Shown here one piece after another: positions 43,775 through 53,849 of a DNA stretch of 56,721 nucleotides. Position 1 is the stretch's first letter. Each line of letters begins with the position of its first letter. Origin of the DNA: Lachnospiraceae bacterium (GTDB lineage: Bacteria > Bacillota > Clostridia > Lachnospirales > Lachnospiraceae); NCBI GenBank assembly GCA_022793065.1, contig JAAWCE010000019.1:1-56721 (forward strand), in the 5' to 3' direction. Position numbers and translations under genes: made by a program. The notes beneath the pieces are model-generated. The model was given only the letters and a program-made list of their open reading frames with translations. It was not told the origin of the DNA and ran no database searches.

Positions 43775-44599
43775 ATGTTAAACGGAAAATTGCAGCAGAT
43801 CATAGATGTTCTTCCGGTGGTGAAGCAATTATTTGAGCATGATGTGTTTTTGGCGGTGATGGACAGGGATGCGGTGGTGCGGGGAGTGGCTGTTCCAAAC
43901 GGTGAGAAGCCCCGTGTCCATGTGGGGGATACGTTTCAGGATTCCACGGGGGTATTATACGATGTACTGAAATCAGGTATATCCAAACATAATTATTTGC
44001 CCAAAGAGGTAATGGGAGAAGCGTTAGAAGGGATTATTGTGCCAGTGAAGGATGGAGGCAATGTGGTGGGGTGTGTCACTTGCACCTTTTCTGTGGAGGT
44101 AAAGGAGCAGATGGCGGATATTACCACAAAGTTTCAGAATTCGGTGAATGATATTAATTCTTCTATTCACAGTGTCATCGGCGGAATAGAAAATTTGTCT
44201 CAGATGCTTACAAAAATGAACGAAATGACGAGTAATGTGGAAACCGATGTGAAAACTGCTGTTGATGTGGTCAATAAGATTAGTCAAAATGCTTCCAGAT
44301 CTAATATTCTGGCTTTGAATGCTTCCATTGAAGCTACGCACAGTGGAGAACATGGGAGAGGGTTTGCAGTGGTTGCTTCTCAAATGGGGAAGCTGGCAAA
44401 TGACAGCGGAAGTTCTGCAAAAGAGATTAAGTCCACGTTAAGTACCATTACCACCCATCTTGCATCCATTATTGCTTCTATCAGGGATGCTAATGACCTG
44501 GCAAAAGAGCATATGGATCATGTGAGTTCCATTCAGAAGATTTTGGATGAGACTTTGGTGCTTGCCGGAAAACTGGAAGAAGATGTAAAAATACAGTAA
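43775..44599 (+). CDS. soluble chemoreceptor-like (MCP signalling domain) protein
   Basis: The 274-residue protein lacks membrane helices. Residues 1-110 form a cytoplasmic sensor-like domain ([19 protein letters not shown], then [21 protein letters not shown]). Residues 115-274 hold a short MCP signalling coiled coil with the hairpin region [31 protein letters not shown]. The start at 43775 has AGGAGGG. It may signal through CheA or act in another soluble array. The EAL-HDOD gene follows. Confidence 0.88.
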   Translation: MLNGKLQQIIDVLPVVKQLFEHDVFLAVMDRDAVVRGVAVPNGEKPRVHVGDTFQDSTGVLYDVLKSGISKHNYLPKEVMGEALEGIIVPVKDGGNVVGCVTCTFSVEVKEQMADITTKFQNSVNDINSSIHSVIGGIENLSQMLTKMNEMTSNVETDVKTAVDVVNKISQNASRSNILALNASIEATHSGEHGRGFAVVASQMGKLANDSGSSAKEIKSTLSTITTHLASIIASIRDANDLAKEHMDHVSSIQKILDETLVLAGKLEEDVKIQ

Positions 44600-44786
44600 C
44601 TTTTGACCCTAGTTTTCCGTAAATTATGGTTTTTGAGCAAAATCGTCCGGAAAATATAAAATCTAAGGTGGTATCTTGATAAGAATTGTGATAAAATGGT
44701 TTTATCCGGAATGGGAGAAGGCTTAAAGGGCCAAATGAACTATGAGAAAGGGCAACGGGGGATGTATCGTTGTAAGGGTGGAATTT

Positions 44787-46022
44787 ATGCTGTTGGCGTT
44801 GATACCTCTTTTTGATGAAAATATGACAGTGAAAGCATATTCGGTTTTTTCTCAAAAAGAGAATTTTTTACTCAATCCAAGATTGCTTGGAACAGCGCAA
44901 TATGACGGCGCGACTACGGTTGAAGGGTTGGAGCTGATTGAGAGTATGGGGATTGATACCATCTCTGGTAATACTGAAATTTTCGTACCAGTGACGAATA
45001 TCGCCATTTTTTCCGATGTGGAAAGTCAGTGTCATGCACCTCATGAGAGGATCGTATTTTTGATTGATAACACGATTCCTCCGGTTGAAATGTATGTGAA
45101 ACGGCTGCATGAACTGAAAAAGATGGGGTATAAGCTGGCGGTACGCAAAATTGCGGTCGTAGATTTAGAGGGGTATCGGGATATTTTAAAGCTGACGGAT
45201 TATGTATTTCTGAACAGCCACAAAATAGCCATAGATAAGGCAAGGGTATATTTTGGAAAGTTATATCCAAATATAAAGCTTTGTGCCGGAAGTATTAACA
45301 ATATGGAAGAATTTGAGCATTTGAAAGCGGAGGGCGGCTATCATCTCTATGAGGGCAATTTCTATCGTGTGCCTGTTGCGAAAGGGAATAATGAAGTAGC
45401 GCCTTTGAAGGTAAATTATATTGAACTTTTAAATGTTGTAAATAATGAGAATTTTGATCTTGCCGATGCAGCGGAGATTATAGGGCGTGATACGGCACTG
45501 ACAATTTCTCTGTTGAAGATGGTAAATCGGATGACGGTGAACTCAGGAATTACAACCATTCGTCATGCGGCGGCAATGTTAGGGCAGGTGGAGCTGAAAA
45601 AGTGGATTAATACGGCGGTGGTAAATGAGTTGTATGCCGATAAGCCCAGTGAAATTACAAGGCTGTCTCTATTGCGGGCAAAATTTGCCGAAAGTTTGGC
45701 GGTTGATTTTAATTTACAGAGTAAATCGGAGGAACTGTTCTTGATGGGGCTTTTCTCTGTACTTGATATTATTTTGGAGAAATCTATGGAGGAATCTCTG
45801 GAATTGGTCAAAGTGGCGGGAAATATCAGGGAAGCCTTGATTGTCCACGATGGATTGCTGTATCCGGTGTTAGAATTGATTACACAATATGAAACAGCAA
45901 ACTGGGCAGAAGTTTCGAGATTGATGGTATTACAGAATATAAATATGGACTCTTTGAGCGGGGCTTATCTGAATGCGCTTCAATGGTATAAGAAGTTAAT
46001 GTACATAGAAGCGGAAAAGTGA
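44787..46022 (+). CDS. EAL-HDOD (YuxH-like) signalling protein
   Basis: The 411-residue protein has an N-terminal degenerate EAL-type domain (about 1-205) that lacks the catalytic EAL and metal-binding residues, so it should not hydrolyse cyclic-di-GMP. A C-terminal HDOD domain follows (IELLNVVNNENFDLADAAEIIGRDTALTISLLKMVN, then ITTIRHAAAMLGQVELKKWI). The ATG at 44787 has AAGGGTGG. An intrinsic terminator follows. Confidence 0.87.
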   Translation: MLLALIPLFDENMTVKAYSVFSQKENFLLNPRLLGTAQYDGATTVEGLELIESMGIDTISGNTEIFVPVTNIAIFSDVESQCHAPHERIVFLIDNTIPPVEMYVKRLHELKKMGYKLAVRKIAVVDLEGYRDILKLTDYVFLNSHKIAIDKARVYFGKLYPNIKLCAGSINNMEEFEHLKAEGGYHLYEGNFYRVPVAKGNNEVAPLKVNYIELLNVVNNENFDLADAAEIIGRDTALTISLLKMVNRMTVNSGITTIRHAAAMLGQVELKKWINTAVVNELYADKPSEITRLSLLRAKFAESLAVDFNLQSKSEELFLMGLFSVLDIILEKSMEESLELVKVAGNIREALIVHDGLLYPVLELITQYETANWAEVSRLMVLQNINMDSLSGAYLNALQWYKKLMYIEAEK

Positions 46023-46055
46023 TAAATCACAGCAAGAGGAATGGTGTATAAAATT

Positions 46056-46086
46056 AGACGGGTTTTTGTTGCTCGTCTTTTTTTTA
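46056..46086 (+). terminator. intrinsic terminator after the EAL-HDOD gene
   Basis: AGACGGG pairs with CTCGTCT (7 bp, one G-U), followed by a run of at least eight T. Confidence 0.85.
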
Positions 46087-46097
46087 TGTGCTATAAT
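46069..46097 (+). promoter_or_regulatory. carAB promoter overlapping the terminator
   Basis: A perfect TATAAT at 46092-46097 has its 17-base-spaced -35 box TTGCTC at 46069-46074 inside the terminator hairpin of the previous gene. Confidence 0.6.
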
Positions 46098-46165
46098 AGT
46101 ACAAGTGTCCGGAAGCATATTAGTATTTCTTATGTATTTGACAAGGCACGCTAGGAGGTGTAAGT

Positions 46166-47359
46166 ATGAAGGCATTTCTGATTTTGGAGGATGGCACTGT
46201 GTTTGAAGGCACGCATATAGGCGCTGTCAGAGAAATCATCAGTGAGATTGTATTTAATACATCTATGGCAGGATATCTTGAAGTATTAACCGATCCCTCA
46301 TATGCGGGGCAGACAGTTTGTATGACATATCCTTTGATTGGCAATTATGGTATCTGTAAAGACGACATGGAATCTTTTAAACCTTGGCCCGATGGCTTCA
46401 TTGTACGGGAACTTTCCCGCATTTCCAGCAATTTCCGTTGCGACATGACAATTCAACAATTCCTCGAAGAAAATAATGTGCCTGGCATTGCCGGCATTGA
46501 TACAAGAGCTTTGACTAAGATATTACGGGAAAAGGGCACTATGAATGGTATGATTACCACTGATGAAACATATGATTTGAACGCGGTTCTTCCCAGGATA
46601 AAGGCGTATACCACGGGCAAGGTTGTGGAGAGGGTTTCTTGTAGGGAGAAATATGTGGTAAAACCAACCGTACATCTTGAAGAAAACGGTCCTTTGTCCG
46701 GCGCTGCCAGATTTCAGCATGATTTCTTTGAAAATGGCGGGAGGGAATCCAGACCTTCTTTGGTAAAAGAGTTGAATGGTACGGGCCTTAGAGTGGCGCT
46801 TCTTGACTTTGGGGCAAAGAAAAACATTGCCCGTTCTCTGGCGGAAAGGGGATGTGAGGTGACGGTGTATCCCTGTTGTACTTCCGCAGAGGAAATTATT
46901 GCATCTCGTCCCAATGGTATTATGCTGAGCAATGGTCCCGGCGACCCTAAAGAATGTACAGAGATAATTGAAGAAATCAAGAAACTATATGATACGGAAA
47001 TTCCTATTTTTGCTATTTGCCTTGGGCACCAGCTTATGGCGCTGGCTACGGGGGCGGATACTTATAAAATGAAGTATGGTCATCGGGGTGGAAATCATCC
47101 GGTGAAGGATCTTACAACCGGAAGAGTGTATATTTCTTCTCAAAATCACGGCTATGTGGTGGATATGGATCAACTGGACCCAAAAGTTGCAACGCCGGCT
47201 TTTATCAATGTCAATGACGGCACGAATGAAGGTTTGACGTACACAGGCAAAAATATATTTACGGTGCAATATCATCCTGAGAGTTGCCCTGGTCCCCAGG
47301 ATTCAGGATATCTTTTTGATAGGTTTATCGAGATGATGCGAAAGGGGCCAAAGCAGTAA
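46166..47359 (+). CDS. carA: carbamoyl-phosphate synthase small subunit
   Basis: CarA is the glutaminase subunit feeding ammonia to CarB for pyrimidine and arginine synthesis. The 397-residue protein begins KAFLILEDGTVFEG. It has the small-subunit domain with NTSMAGYLEVLTDPSY and GNYG, and the amidotransferase triad (Cys in FAICLGHQLMALA, and His-Glu in VQYHPESCPGP). It has a strong AGGAGG site and a 46-base gap to carB. Confidence 0.97.
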   Translation: MKAFLILEDGTVFEGTHIGAVREIISEIVFNTSMAGYLEVLTDPSYAGQTVCMTYPLIGNYGICKDDMESFKPWPDGFIVRELSRISSNFRCDMTIQQFLEENNVPGIAGIDTRALTKILREKGTMNGMITTDETYDLNAVLPRIKAYTTGKVVERVSCREKYVVKPTVHLEENGPLSGAARFQHDFFENGGRESRPSLVKELNGTGLRVALLDFGAKKNIARSLAERGCEVTVYPCCTSAEEIIASRPNGIMLSNGPGDPKECTEIIEEIKKLYDTEIPIFAICLGHQLMALATGADTYKMKYGHRGGNHPVKDLTTGRVYISSQNHGYVVDMDQLDPKVATPAFINVNDGTNEGLTYTGKNIFTVQYHPESCPGPQDSGYLFDRFIEMMRKGPKQ

Positions 47360-47405
47360 ATGGAACACGAAGCTTGAAGGTGTGATAAGAGAGGAGTGAT
47401 TTTTT

Positions 47406-50400
47406 ATGCCTAAGAATCCCAATGTAAAACGAGTTATGGTAATTGGTTCCGGCCCCATTGTCATCGGGCAGGCGGCGGAATTTGATTATGCCGGTACCCA
47501 GGCGTGCCGTTCCTTGAAGGAAGAGGGCGTGGAAGTAATCCTGGTGAATTCTAATCCGGCTACCATTATGACGGATAAGGATATAGCGGATAAAGTATAT
47601 ATAGAGCCTCTGACCGTAAAGGTGTTGGAGCAGATGATAGAGAAAGAAAAACCGGACAGTATTCTGCCAACTTTGGGAGGACAGGCAGGGTTAAATCTTG
47701 GTATGGAATTGGAAGAGTCAGGATTTTTGGCGGCTCACGGTGTGAAATTATTGGGAACCACAGCCGCAACCATACGCAATGCGGAGGGACGCCAGGAGTT
47801 CAAAGATTTGATGGAACGAATTGGTGAACCGTGCGCAGCTTCCAAAGTAGTTGAAAATGTGGCTGACGGCGTGGCGTTTACCGATTCCATAGGATATCCG
47901 GTGGTGCTGCGTCCGGCCTATACCCTGGGAGGTTCCGGGGGAGGGATTGCTCATAACAGGGTGGAGCTGGAGGAAATTCTGGAAAATGGGCTGCGGCTTT
48001 CCAGAGTGGGGCAGGTGCTTGTGGAACGCTGCATTGCAGGCTGGAAGGAAATTGAATATGAAGTGATGCGCGACAGCGCAGGAAACTGTATCACCGTATG
48101 TAATATGGAGAATATAGATCCTGTGGGGGTGCATACAGGTGACAGCGTTGTGGTGGCGCCTTCCCAGACCCTTAGCGACAAGGAATACCAGATGCTTCGG
48201 ACTTCGGCCCTGAATATTATCAATGAATTGCAGATTACTGGAGGATGTAACGTGCAGTTTGCACTTCATCCCACTAGTTTTGAATACTGTGTCATTGAGG
48301 TGAATCCTCGTGTGAGCCGTTCTTCCGCGTTAGCATCTAAGGCCACGGGTTACCCCATTGCAAAGGTGGCGGCAAAGATTGCACTGGGGTATACCTTAGA
48401 CGAGATTAAGAATACGATTACACAAAAAACCTATGCAAGTTTTGAGCCGGCGCTGGATTATTGTGTGGTAAAGATGCCCAGGCTTCCTTTTGATAAGTTT
48501 CTGACGGCAAAGCGGACATTGACCACGCAGATGAAGGCCACAGGGGAAGTGATGAGTATCTGCAATAGTTTTGAGGGAGCGCTGATGAAGGCCATTCGTT
48601 CTCTGGAACAGCATGTGGACTGTCTGCTCAGTTATGATTTCAGTGATTTCACTGTGGAAGAACTGGAAAATCGGCTGAAAATCGTAGACGATCAGCGTAT
48701 ATGGGTTATTGCGGAAGCCATTAGAAAAGGGATGAGCTACGAAAAAATACATTCTATTACAATGATAGATATATGGTTTATAGATAAAATTGCCATTTTG
48801 GTAGAAATGGAGCAGGCGCTTAGGACAAGGGAGCTGACAATTTCGCTGTTGAAAGAGGCGAAGCGCCTGGAATTTCCCGATGGTGTCATTGCAAGGCTGA
48901 CCGGTAAAGAGGAGGCGGAAATTAAAAAGCTGCGCTATGAGAACGGTATTAGGGCCGTCTACAAGATGGTGGATACCTGTGCGGCGGAATTTGCGGCGTC
49001 CACGCCTTATTATTATTCTGTCTATGGGGGGGAGTGCGAGGTAAAAGAGACGAAAGGGCGTAAAAAGGTGCTTGTGCTCGGTTCCGGTCCCATTCGCATC
49101 GGCCAGGGGATTGAGTTTGATTATTGTTCCGTTCATGCTACCTGGGCTTTTTCCAGAGCAGGGTATGAAACCATTATTATCAACAACAATCCGGAGACGG
49201 TAAGTACGGATTTTGATATTGCAGATAAACTGTATTTTGAACCTTTAACTCCTGAGGATGTGGAATCCATTGTCAATATTGAGAAGCCGGACGGAGCGGT
49301 GGTACAGTTTGGCGGACAGACGGCCATTAAGCTTACCGAAAGCCTGATGAAAATGGGAGTGCCCATTCTGGGCACCAGAGCAGAGGATGTGGATGCTGCG
49401 GAGGACAGAGAGCTTTTTGACAAGATTCTGGAAGAGACGAAAATTCCCCGTGCAGCGGGCGGAACGGTTTATACGGCGGAAGAAGCCAAAGCGGTTGCAA
49501 ACCGTTTGGGATATCCTGTGTTGGTGAGACCTTCTTATGTGTTGGGCGGGCAGGGGATGCAGATTGCCATTTCCGATGAAGAAATTGAGGAATTTATGGC
49601 GATTATCAATCGGATTGCTCAAGATCATCCCATTTTGGTAGATAAGTATCTGCAGGGTAAGGAAATAGAGGTGGATGCAGTATGTGATGGGGTCGATATA
49701 CTGATTCCCGGCATTATGGAACATATAGAACGGACAGGCGTACATTCTGGAGACAGCATTTCCGTCTATCCGGCGCCCACCATCGGCAGACTGGTGAAGG
49801 AGAAGATTGCGGAGTATACCGGAAAGCTGGCAAAAGCGCTGCATGTGAAGGGATTGATTAATATCCAGTTTATTGCCATGGAAGAGGATGTGTATGTAAT
49901 TGAAGTCAATCCCCGTTCTTCCCGGACGGTGCCCTATATCAGTAAAGTGACGGGAATCCCTATTGTGGATTTGGCAACGGAAGTGATTCTGGGCAAGACC
50001 ATTGGGGAATTGGGGTATGAACCGGGATTACAGTCGGAAGCAGAGTACTATGCCATTAAAATGCCTGTGTTTTCCTTTGAGAAGATCAGGGGAGCGGAAA
50101 TCAGTTTGGGGCCGGAGATGAAATCCACAGGGGAATGTCTGGGGATTGCCAAGACTTTTCATGAGGCACTCTACAAGGCGTTTATGGGGGCCGGAGTGAA
50201 TCTGCCAAGGAATAAGAACATTATAATTACCGTAAAGGATGCGGACAAGGGGGAAGCGATTAAGATTGGTCGGCGGTTTGAGAAGCTGGGTTATACAATT
50301 TATGCCACCAGAAGTACTGCAGCGGCATTAAATGAGGCTGGAGTGAAAGCCAGGAAAGTGAATAAGATTTCACAGGAGTCCCCTACGGTGATGGATTTAA

Positions 50401-50600
50401 TCCTGGGACACAAGATTGATTTAGTGATCGACACGCCTACCCAGGGGAGAGATAAATCCAGGGATGGCTTTCTGATTCGTCGTACTGCCATTGAGACGGG
50501 GGTTCATTGCATTACGGCCATGGATACGGCAAAAGCATTGGTGACAAGTCTGGAAAATGCCAGCAGTGATTTGACATTGGTGGACATTGCACAGTTGTAA
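47406..50600 (+). CDS. carB: carbamoyl-phosphate synthase large subunit
   Basis: CarB makes carbamoyl phosphate from bicarbonate, ammonia and two ATP. The 1064-residue protein shows the two homologous ATP-grasp halves (each opens with GSGPIxIGQ, at about 12-20 and 552-560), EVNPRVSRSSALASKATGYPIA and EVNPRSSRTVPYISKVTGIP, and the C-terminal allosteric MGS-like domain from about 930. Length and order are normal. Confidence 0.98.
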   Translation: MPKNPNVKRVMVIGSGPIVIGQAAEFDYAGTQACRSLKEEGVEVILVNSNPATIMTDKDIADKVYIEPLTVKVLEQMIEKEKPDSILPTLGGQAGLNLGMELEESGFLAAHGVKLLGTTAATIRNAEGRQEFKDLMERIGEPCAASKVVENVADGVAFTDSIGYPVVLRPAYTLGGSGGGIAHNRVELEEILENGLRLSRVGQVLVERCIAGWKEIEYEVMRDSAGNCITVCNMENIDPVGVHTGDSVVVAPSQTLSDKEYQMLRTSALNIINELQITGGCNVQFALHPTSFEYCVIEVNPRVSRSSALASKATGYPIAKVAAKIALGYTLDEIKNTITQKTYASFEPALDYCVVKMPRLPFDKFLTAKRTLTTQMKATGEVMSICNSFEGALMKAIRSLEQHVDCLLSYDFSDFTVEELENRLKIVDDQRIWVIAEAIRKGMSYEKIHSITMIDIWFIDKIAILVEMEQALRTRELTISLLKEAKRLEFPDGVIARLTGKEEAEIKKLRYENGIRAVYKMVDTCAAEFAASTPYYYSVYGGECEVKETKGRKKVLVLGSGPIRIGQGIEFDYCSVHATWAFSRAGYETIIINNNPETVSTDFDIADKLYFEPLTPEDVESIVNIEKPDGAVVQFGGQTAIKLTESLMKMGVPILGTRAEDVDAAEDRELFDKILEETKIPRAAGGTVYTAEEAKAVANRLGYPVLVRPSYVLGGQGMQIAISDEEIEEFMAIINRIAQDHPILVDKYLQGKEIEVDAVCDGVDILIPGIMEHIERTGVHSGDSISVYPAPTIGRLVKEKIAEYTGKLAKALHVKGLINIQFIAMEEDVYVIEVNPRSSRTVPYISKVTGIPIVDLATEVILGKTIGELGYEPGLQSEAEYYAIKMPVFSFEKIRGAEISLGPEMKSTGECLGIAKTFHEALYKAFMGAGVNLPRNKNIIITVKDADKGEAIKIGRRFEKLGYTIYATRSTAAALNEAGVKARKVNKISQESPTVMDLILGHKIDLVIDTPTQGRDKSRDGFLIRRTAIETGVHCITAMDTAKALVTSLENASSDLTLVDIAQL

Positions 50601-50661
50601 TAATTTAATGAAGGCAAGCAGCAAGGGGTGTTTATGATACTAACAAAAAGGAGACAAGAAA

Positions 50662-51063
50662 ATGAGAATTGCAGTTACGTATGAAAACGGTAATGTATTT
50701 CAGCATTTTGGCCACACGGAGCAGTTTAAAATTTATGATGTTTCAGAAGGAAAAATTACCGGGGAACAGGTCGTTGATACCAATGGCAGCGGGCATGGTG
50801 CCCTGGCGGGATTTTTGACAGGAATGAAGGTGGATACGATGATTTGCGGCGGCATTGGAGGCGGTGCAATCGCTGCATTGGAGAATGTTGGCATCAGGCT
50901 GTTTGGCGGTGTGTCAGGAGAGGCCGACCAGGCAGTGAAGGCGTTTTTGGAAGGCAGTCTTGTCTATCAGCCGGACGTTCATTGCGGCCACCACGGTGAG
51001 GGACATCACGGAGGAAACTGCAAAGAAGGAAAACACGGCTGCGGCGGACATTGCGGGAATTGA
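50662..51063 (+). CDS. NifX/NifB-type Fe-Mo-cofactor-binding-like protein with His/Cys-rich tail
   Basis: The 133-residue protein has a dinitrogenase iron-molybdenum cofactor domain in residues 1-100 (MRIAVTYENGNVFQHFGHTEQFKIYDV, then DTMICGGIGGGAIAALENVGIRLFGG). A 28-residue tail follows with about nine His and four to five Cys (HCGHHGEGHHGG, then GCGGHCGN). Such proteins occur in non-nitrogen-fixing Firmicutes and probably handle metal or Fe-S clusters. No nitrogenase genes are near. Confidence 0.87.
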   Translation: MRIAVTYENGNVFQHFGHTEQFKIYDVSEGKITGEQVVDTNGSGHGALAGFLTGMKVDTMICGGIGGGAIAALENVGIRLFGGVSGEADQAVKAFLEGSLVYQPDVHCGHHGEGHHGGNCKEGKHGCGGHCGN

Positions 51064-51158
51064 TGGAGCGAGATGCTATGACAGCAGTTTGTGGAGAGTT
51101 CTCCGGCTGCAATCGCTATTGGGTTTCTAAGCTGCGGACAAGTATGTGAAAAAAACAA

Positions 51159-51187
51159 TTGCCTTAGTTTGCCATTGGCTATATAAT
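51159..51187 (+). promoter_or_regulatory. promoter of the spermidine-synthase-like gene
   Basis: TTGCCT (51159-51164) and TATAAT (51182-51187) have 17-base spacing, 30 bases before the start codon. Confidence 0.6.
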
Positions 51188-51216
51188 AAGGGGACGTAGG
51201 AAAAGGAGAAAATCAG

Positions 51217-52890
51217 ATGAATACACCCCGAATATTAAATAATAAGTTATTTTTATATCTGACGGAATTTTTTGCAGGTATGTCTGTGATGGCAGTGGAG
51301 TTGGGGGCCAGCAGATTGTTGGCGCCCTATTTCAGTTCCTCTCAGATTGTTTGGACAATCATTATAGGTACAATTATGATTGCTATGGCATTGGGAAATA
51401 TTTTTGGCGGGCGCAGTGCGGATAAAAATCCTGACCCTGGACGGTTATATAAAAGGATTTTGGCTGCCGCTCTCTGGATTGCCGCAATTCCTGTGGTGGG
51501 AAAATATATGATACTCGGCATCTCAGCGCTTTTGATTTTTTCAGTAAACAGCAATTTTCTGATGATTGCTGCTTTTGCGGCCTGTATGGTGATTTTTGTA
51601 TTTCCTTTGTTCTTATTGGGAACAGTGACGCCATCTCTGGCAAAATATTCTGTAGGAAATTTGGAAGAGAGTGGAAAGGTTGTGGGAAATCTGGGTGCAT
51701 TTAATACCGTGGGCAGTATTATCGGTACCTTTGTGCCTACTTTTGTAACAATTCCTTCTGTGGGTACTTCGGTCACTTTTTTAATTTTTGCAGGGATTTT
51801 GTTGACGCTTGCCATAGTATATTTTGTCAGTGGGAAGAGGTCTGGGAGTGAAGAAAATATTGCACATAACAGAGGCGCTGACAATAAAGAAATTACGAAA
51901 ATGAAGAAATTCGGAATGGTGAAGATAACTGTATCCATTTTGTTTTATGCAGCTTGCTGCGCTTTGGGATATTCGGATCATTTTGCCTTTTGGGAAACTA
52001 ACCTGGCATATGAGGGGGAATCCGTATATAATTATCTGCAGGTTAAAGAAAATAATAGAAATGTAATACTGTCTACCAATGTTCTATTTGGTGTTCAGTC
52101 CGTTTACGTGAAAAATCAGGGATTGACAGGAATGTATTATGATTATGCAATGGCGGCGCCGTTGATGGTGGGAGACAAAAAACCTGAGGATTGTGAGGTA
52201 TTGATTCTGGGTATGGGTACAGGAACCTATGCGACCCAATGTAGGAAGTATTTTGGCGATATGGCTGTGGAAGGCGTGGAAATTGACGATAGAATAACAG
52301 AGCTGGCAAGAAAGTATTTTTATCTGCCGGAGGATGTACAAGTGACAACTTATGACGGCAGAGCGTTTTTAAATGCGGTAAATAGAAAGTATGATGTAAT
52401 CATGGTGGATGCGTATCAGGATATTACAATCCCTTTTCAAATGTCTTCTGTAGAATTTTTTACACTTGTAAGGGAGCATTTGACGGAAAATGGCGTTATG
52501 GTAGTAAATATGAACATGCGCGGAAGCAATGAGGGGAATATCAATCAATATCTGGCGGATACGATTGCCTCTGTATTTGGAGAAGTTTATACGGTGGATG
52601 TGAAAGGTTCTACTAACAGAGAGTTATTTGCGTCTAATCAGCCGGGAATGTTGTCCAGGCTAGAAGAAAACAGGCAGAAAATTTCCGATAGAGAATTGTA
52701 TGCCATGATGGAGCAAACAGCCTCTGCATTGATTGGCTATGAGCCTGGAAATTATGTTTTTACAGACGACAAAGCGCCTGTGGAACTTTTAGGGATGCAG
52801 GTGATTGATGAGATTATTAAGGATGAAGTGTCTTATTATAAGGAAATTTATGAGGCGCAGGGATTGGAAGGATTGTTGAACGCTTTTTAG
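51217..52890 (+). CDS. membrane-fused spermidine-synthase-like methyltransferase-fold protein
   Basis: The 557-residue protein has about seven membrane helices in residues 10-250, with the conserved FFAGMSVMAVELGASRLLAPYFSSS. A cytoplasmic Rossmann domain of spermidine-synthase type follows, with LILGMGTGTYATQCRKYFG, VEGVEIDD, YDGRAFL and MVDAYQD. Aminopropyltransferase activity is possible but unproven for the fused form. It has a single promoter and a terminator behind it. Confidence 0.87.
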   Translation: MNTPRILNNKLFLYLTEFFAGMSVMAVELGASRLLAPYFSSSQIVWTIIIGTIMIAMALGNIFGGRSADKNPDPGRLYKRILAAALWIAAIPVVGKYMILGISALLIFSVNSNFLMIAAFAACMVIFVFPLFLLGTVTPSLAKYSVGNLEESGKVVGNLGAFNTVGSIIGTFVPTFVTIPSVGTSVTFLIFAGILLTLAIVYFVSGKRSGSEENIAHNRGADNKEITKMKKFGMVKITVSILFYAACCALGYSDHFAFWETNLAYEGESVYNYLQVKENNRNVILSTNVLFGVQSVYVKNQGLTGMYYDYAMAAPLMVGDKKPEDCEVLILGMGTGTYATQCRKYFGDMAVEGVEIDDRITELARKYFYLPEDVQVTTYDGRAFLNAVNRKYDVIMVDAYQDITIPFQMSSVEFFTLVREHLTENGVMVVNMNMRGSNEGNINQYLADTIASVFGEVYTVDVKGSTNRELFASNQPGMLSRLEENRQKISDRELYAMMEQTASALIGYEPGNYVFTDDKAPVELLGMQVIDEIIKDEVSYYKEIYEAQGLEGLLNAF

Positions 52891-52954
52891 TAAGCGGCAG
52901 GCTGCGGTTATTTGATTATGCAGCTAAGTAGTCTTCAATATATAAAAGTCAGGG

Positions 52955-52987
52955 AAAAGTATGTTCGATGGACATACTTTTTTTGTA
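52955..52987 (+). terminator. intrinsic terminator
   Basis: AAAAGTATGT (52955-52964) pairs perfectly with ACATACTTTT (52972-52981), loop TCGATGG, in a T-run. Confidence 0.92.
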
Positions 52988-53062
52988 ACTACAATGAGAT
53001 TAGGAAAATACAAATTTAAGCGATGAAATCAGGAAATACAATGAAAAATTCGCAGATTATAG

Positions 53063-53308
53063 CAATCGGCGAAAACAAAAAAACATTCTTATGAAATCTC
53101 AGACAGACTGGCGGAGCAAGGAATTTTTTCAAGAAAGTATTTTTATCCTCTAACTAACACTTTTGACTGTTACCACGGGCGTTTTGATGTGGGAGAGACA
53201 CCTGTGGCGTTACATATTGCGAAACGTGTGCTGACGCTTCCGTTATATGCAGATTTACCCCTGGATGAAGTTGACAGGATTTGTGATATCATTTTGGGAA
53301 AAAATTGA
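53063..53308 (+). pseudogene. C-terminal remnant of a DegT/DnrJ/EryC1 sugar aminotransferase
   Basis: The frame 53063-53308 has no start codon and is preceded by a TAG. Its translation reads SYEISDRLAEQGIFSRK, YFYPLTNTFDCYH, TPVALHIAKRVLTLPLYADL and DEVDRICDIIL, the typical C-terminus of PLP-dependent sugar aminotransferases. The first three quarters of the gene, with the PLP lysine, are missing. It is a relic of a lost surface-polysaccharide gene. Confidence 0.8.
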
Positions 53309-53327
53309 GAAAAGGTTTCAGTGTGGT

Positions 53328-53849
53328 ATGGAACAGAAAGAAAACCAGAGTATTAATGGAAAACTTCCCCGTCAGTCGGGGATAGAAATATTGCGTATTT
53401 TTATGATGCTGGTAATTATCGCACATCACTATGTGGTCAATTCTGGATTCATGGACGTAATAGAAGCAAATGCTTTGTCATCGAAGTCTGTCTTTCTTTT
53501 GATTTTCGGTTGGGGAGGCAAATATGGGATAAACTGTTTTGTATTGATTACAGGGTATTTCATGTGTAAGCAACATATCACTTGGAAAAAGTACTTGAAA
53601 CTTTTGTTGGAAATAGAATTTTATAATATTGGGATTGGGCTTATTTTCCTGATAACGGGGTATGGAGAGTATTCCATAAAAACCCTGGCAGAAGCCATGT
53701 TACCGATTCATTCTATAGGAACAGAGTTTTTGGATTCATATCTTGTGCTTTTCCTTTTGATTCCGTTTCTAAATCTATTGATTCAGGGGATGGATGAACG
53801 GCAGCATCTTTACTTCATGGTATTATGTTTATTTGTATTTACCGTATGA
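53328..53849 (+). pseudogene. truncated acyltransferase-3 family membrane protein
   Basis: The 173 residues (ATG at 53328) match the N-terminal half of membrane O-acyltransferases: GIEILRIFMMLVIIAHHYV with the conserved His, then GINCFVLITGYFMCK. About five membrane helices are present. Complete members have about 330-380 residues. The frame stops after CLFVFTV, and the rest is absent. It directly follows the aminotransferase remnant, so both probably come from one decayed glycan-modification locus. Confidence 0.7.

Noticed and set aside
44787..46022. Active cyclic-di-GMP phosphodiesterase
   Set aside because: The EAL domain lacks the EAL and metal-binding residues, which fits the YuxH-like EAL-HDOD group rather than a catalyst.
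48396..49136. Minus-strand frames within carB
   Set aside because: carB is complete and conserved on the plus strand; antisense frames arise from its codon use.
50662..51063. Part of a nitrogenase cluster
   Set aside because: No nifH, D, K, E, N or B genes are present; the neighbours are carAB and a spermidine-synthase-like gene.
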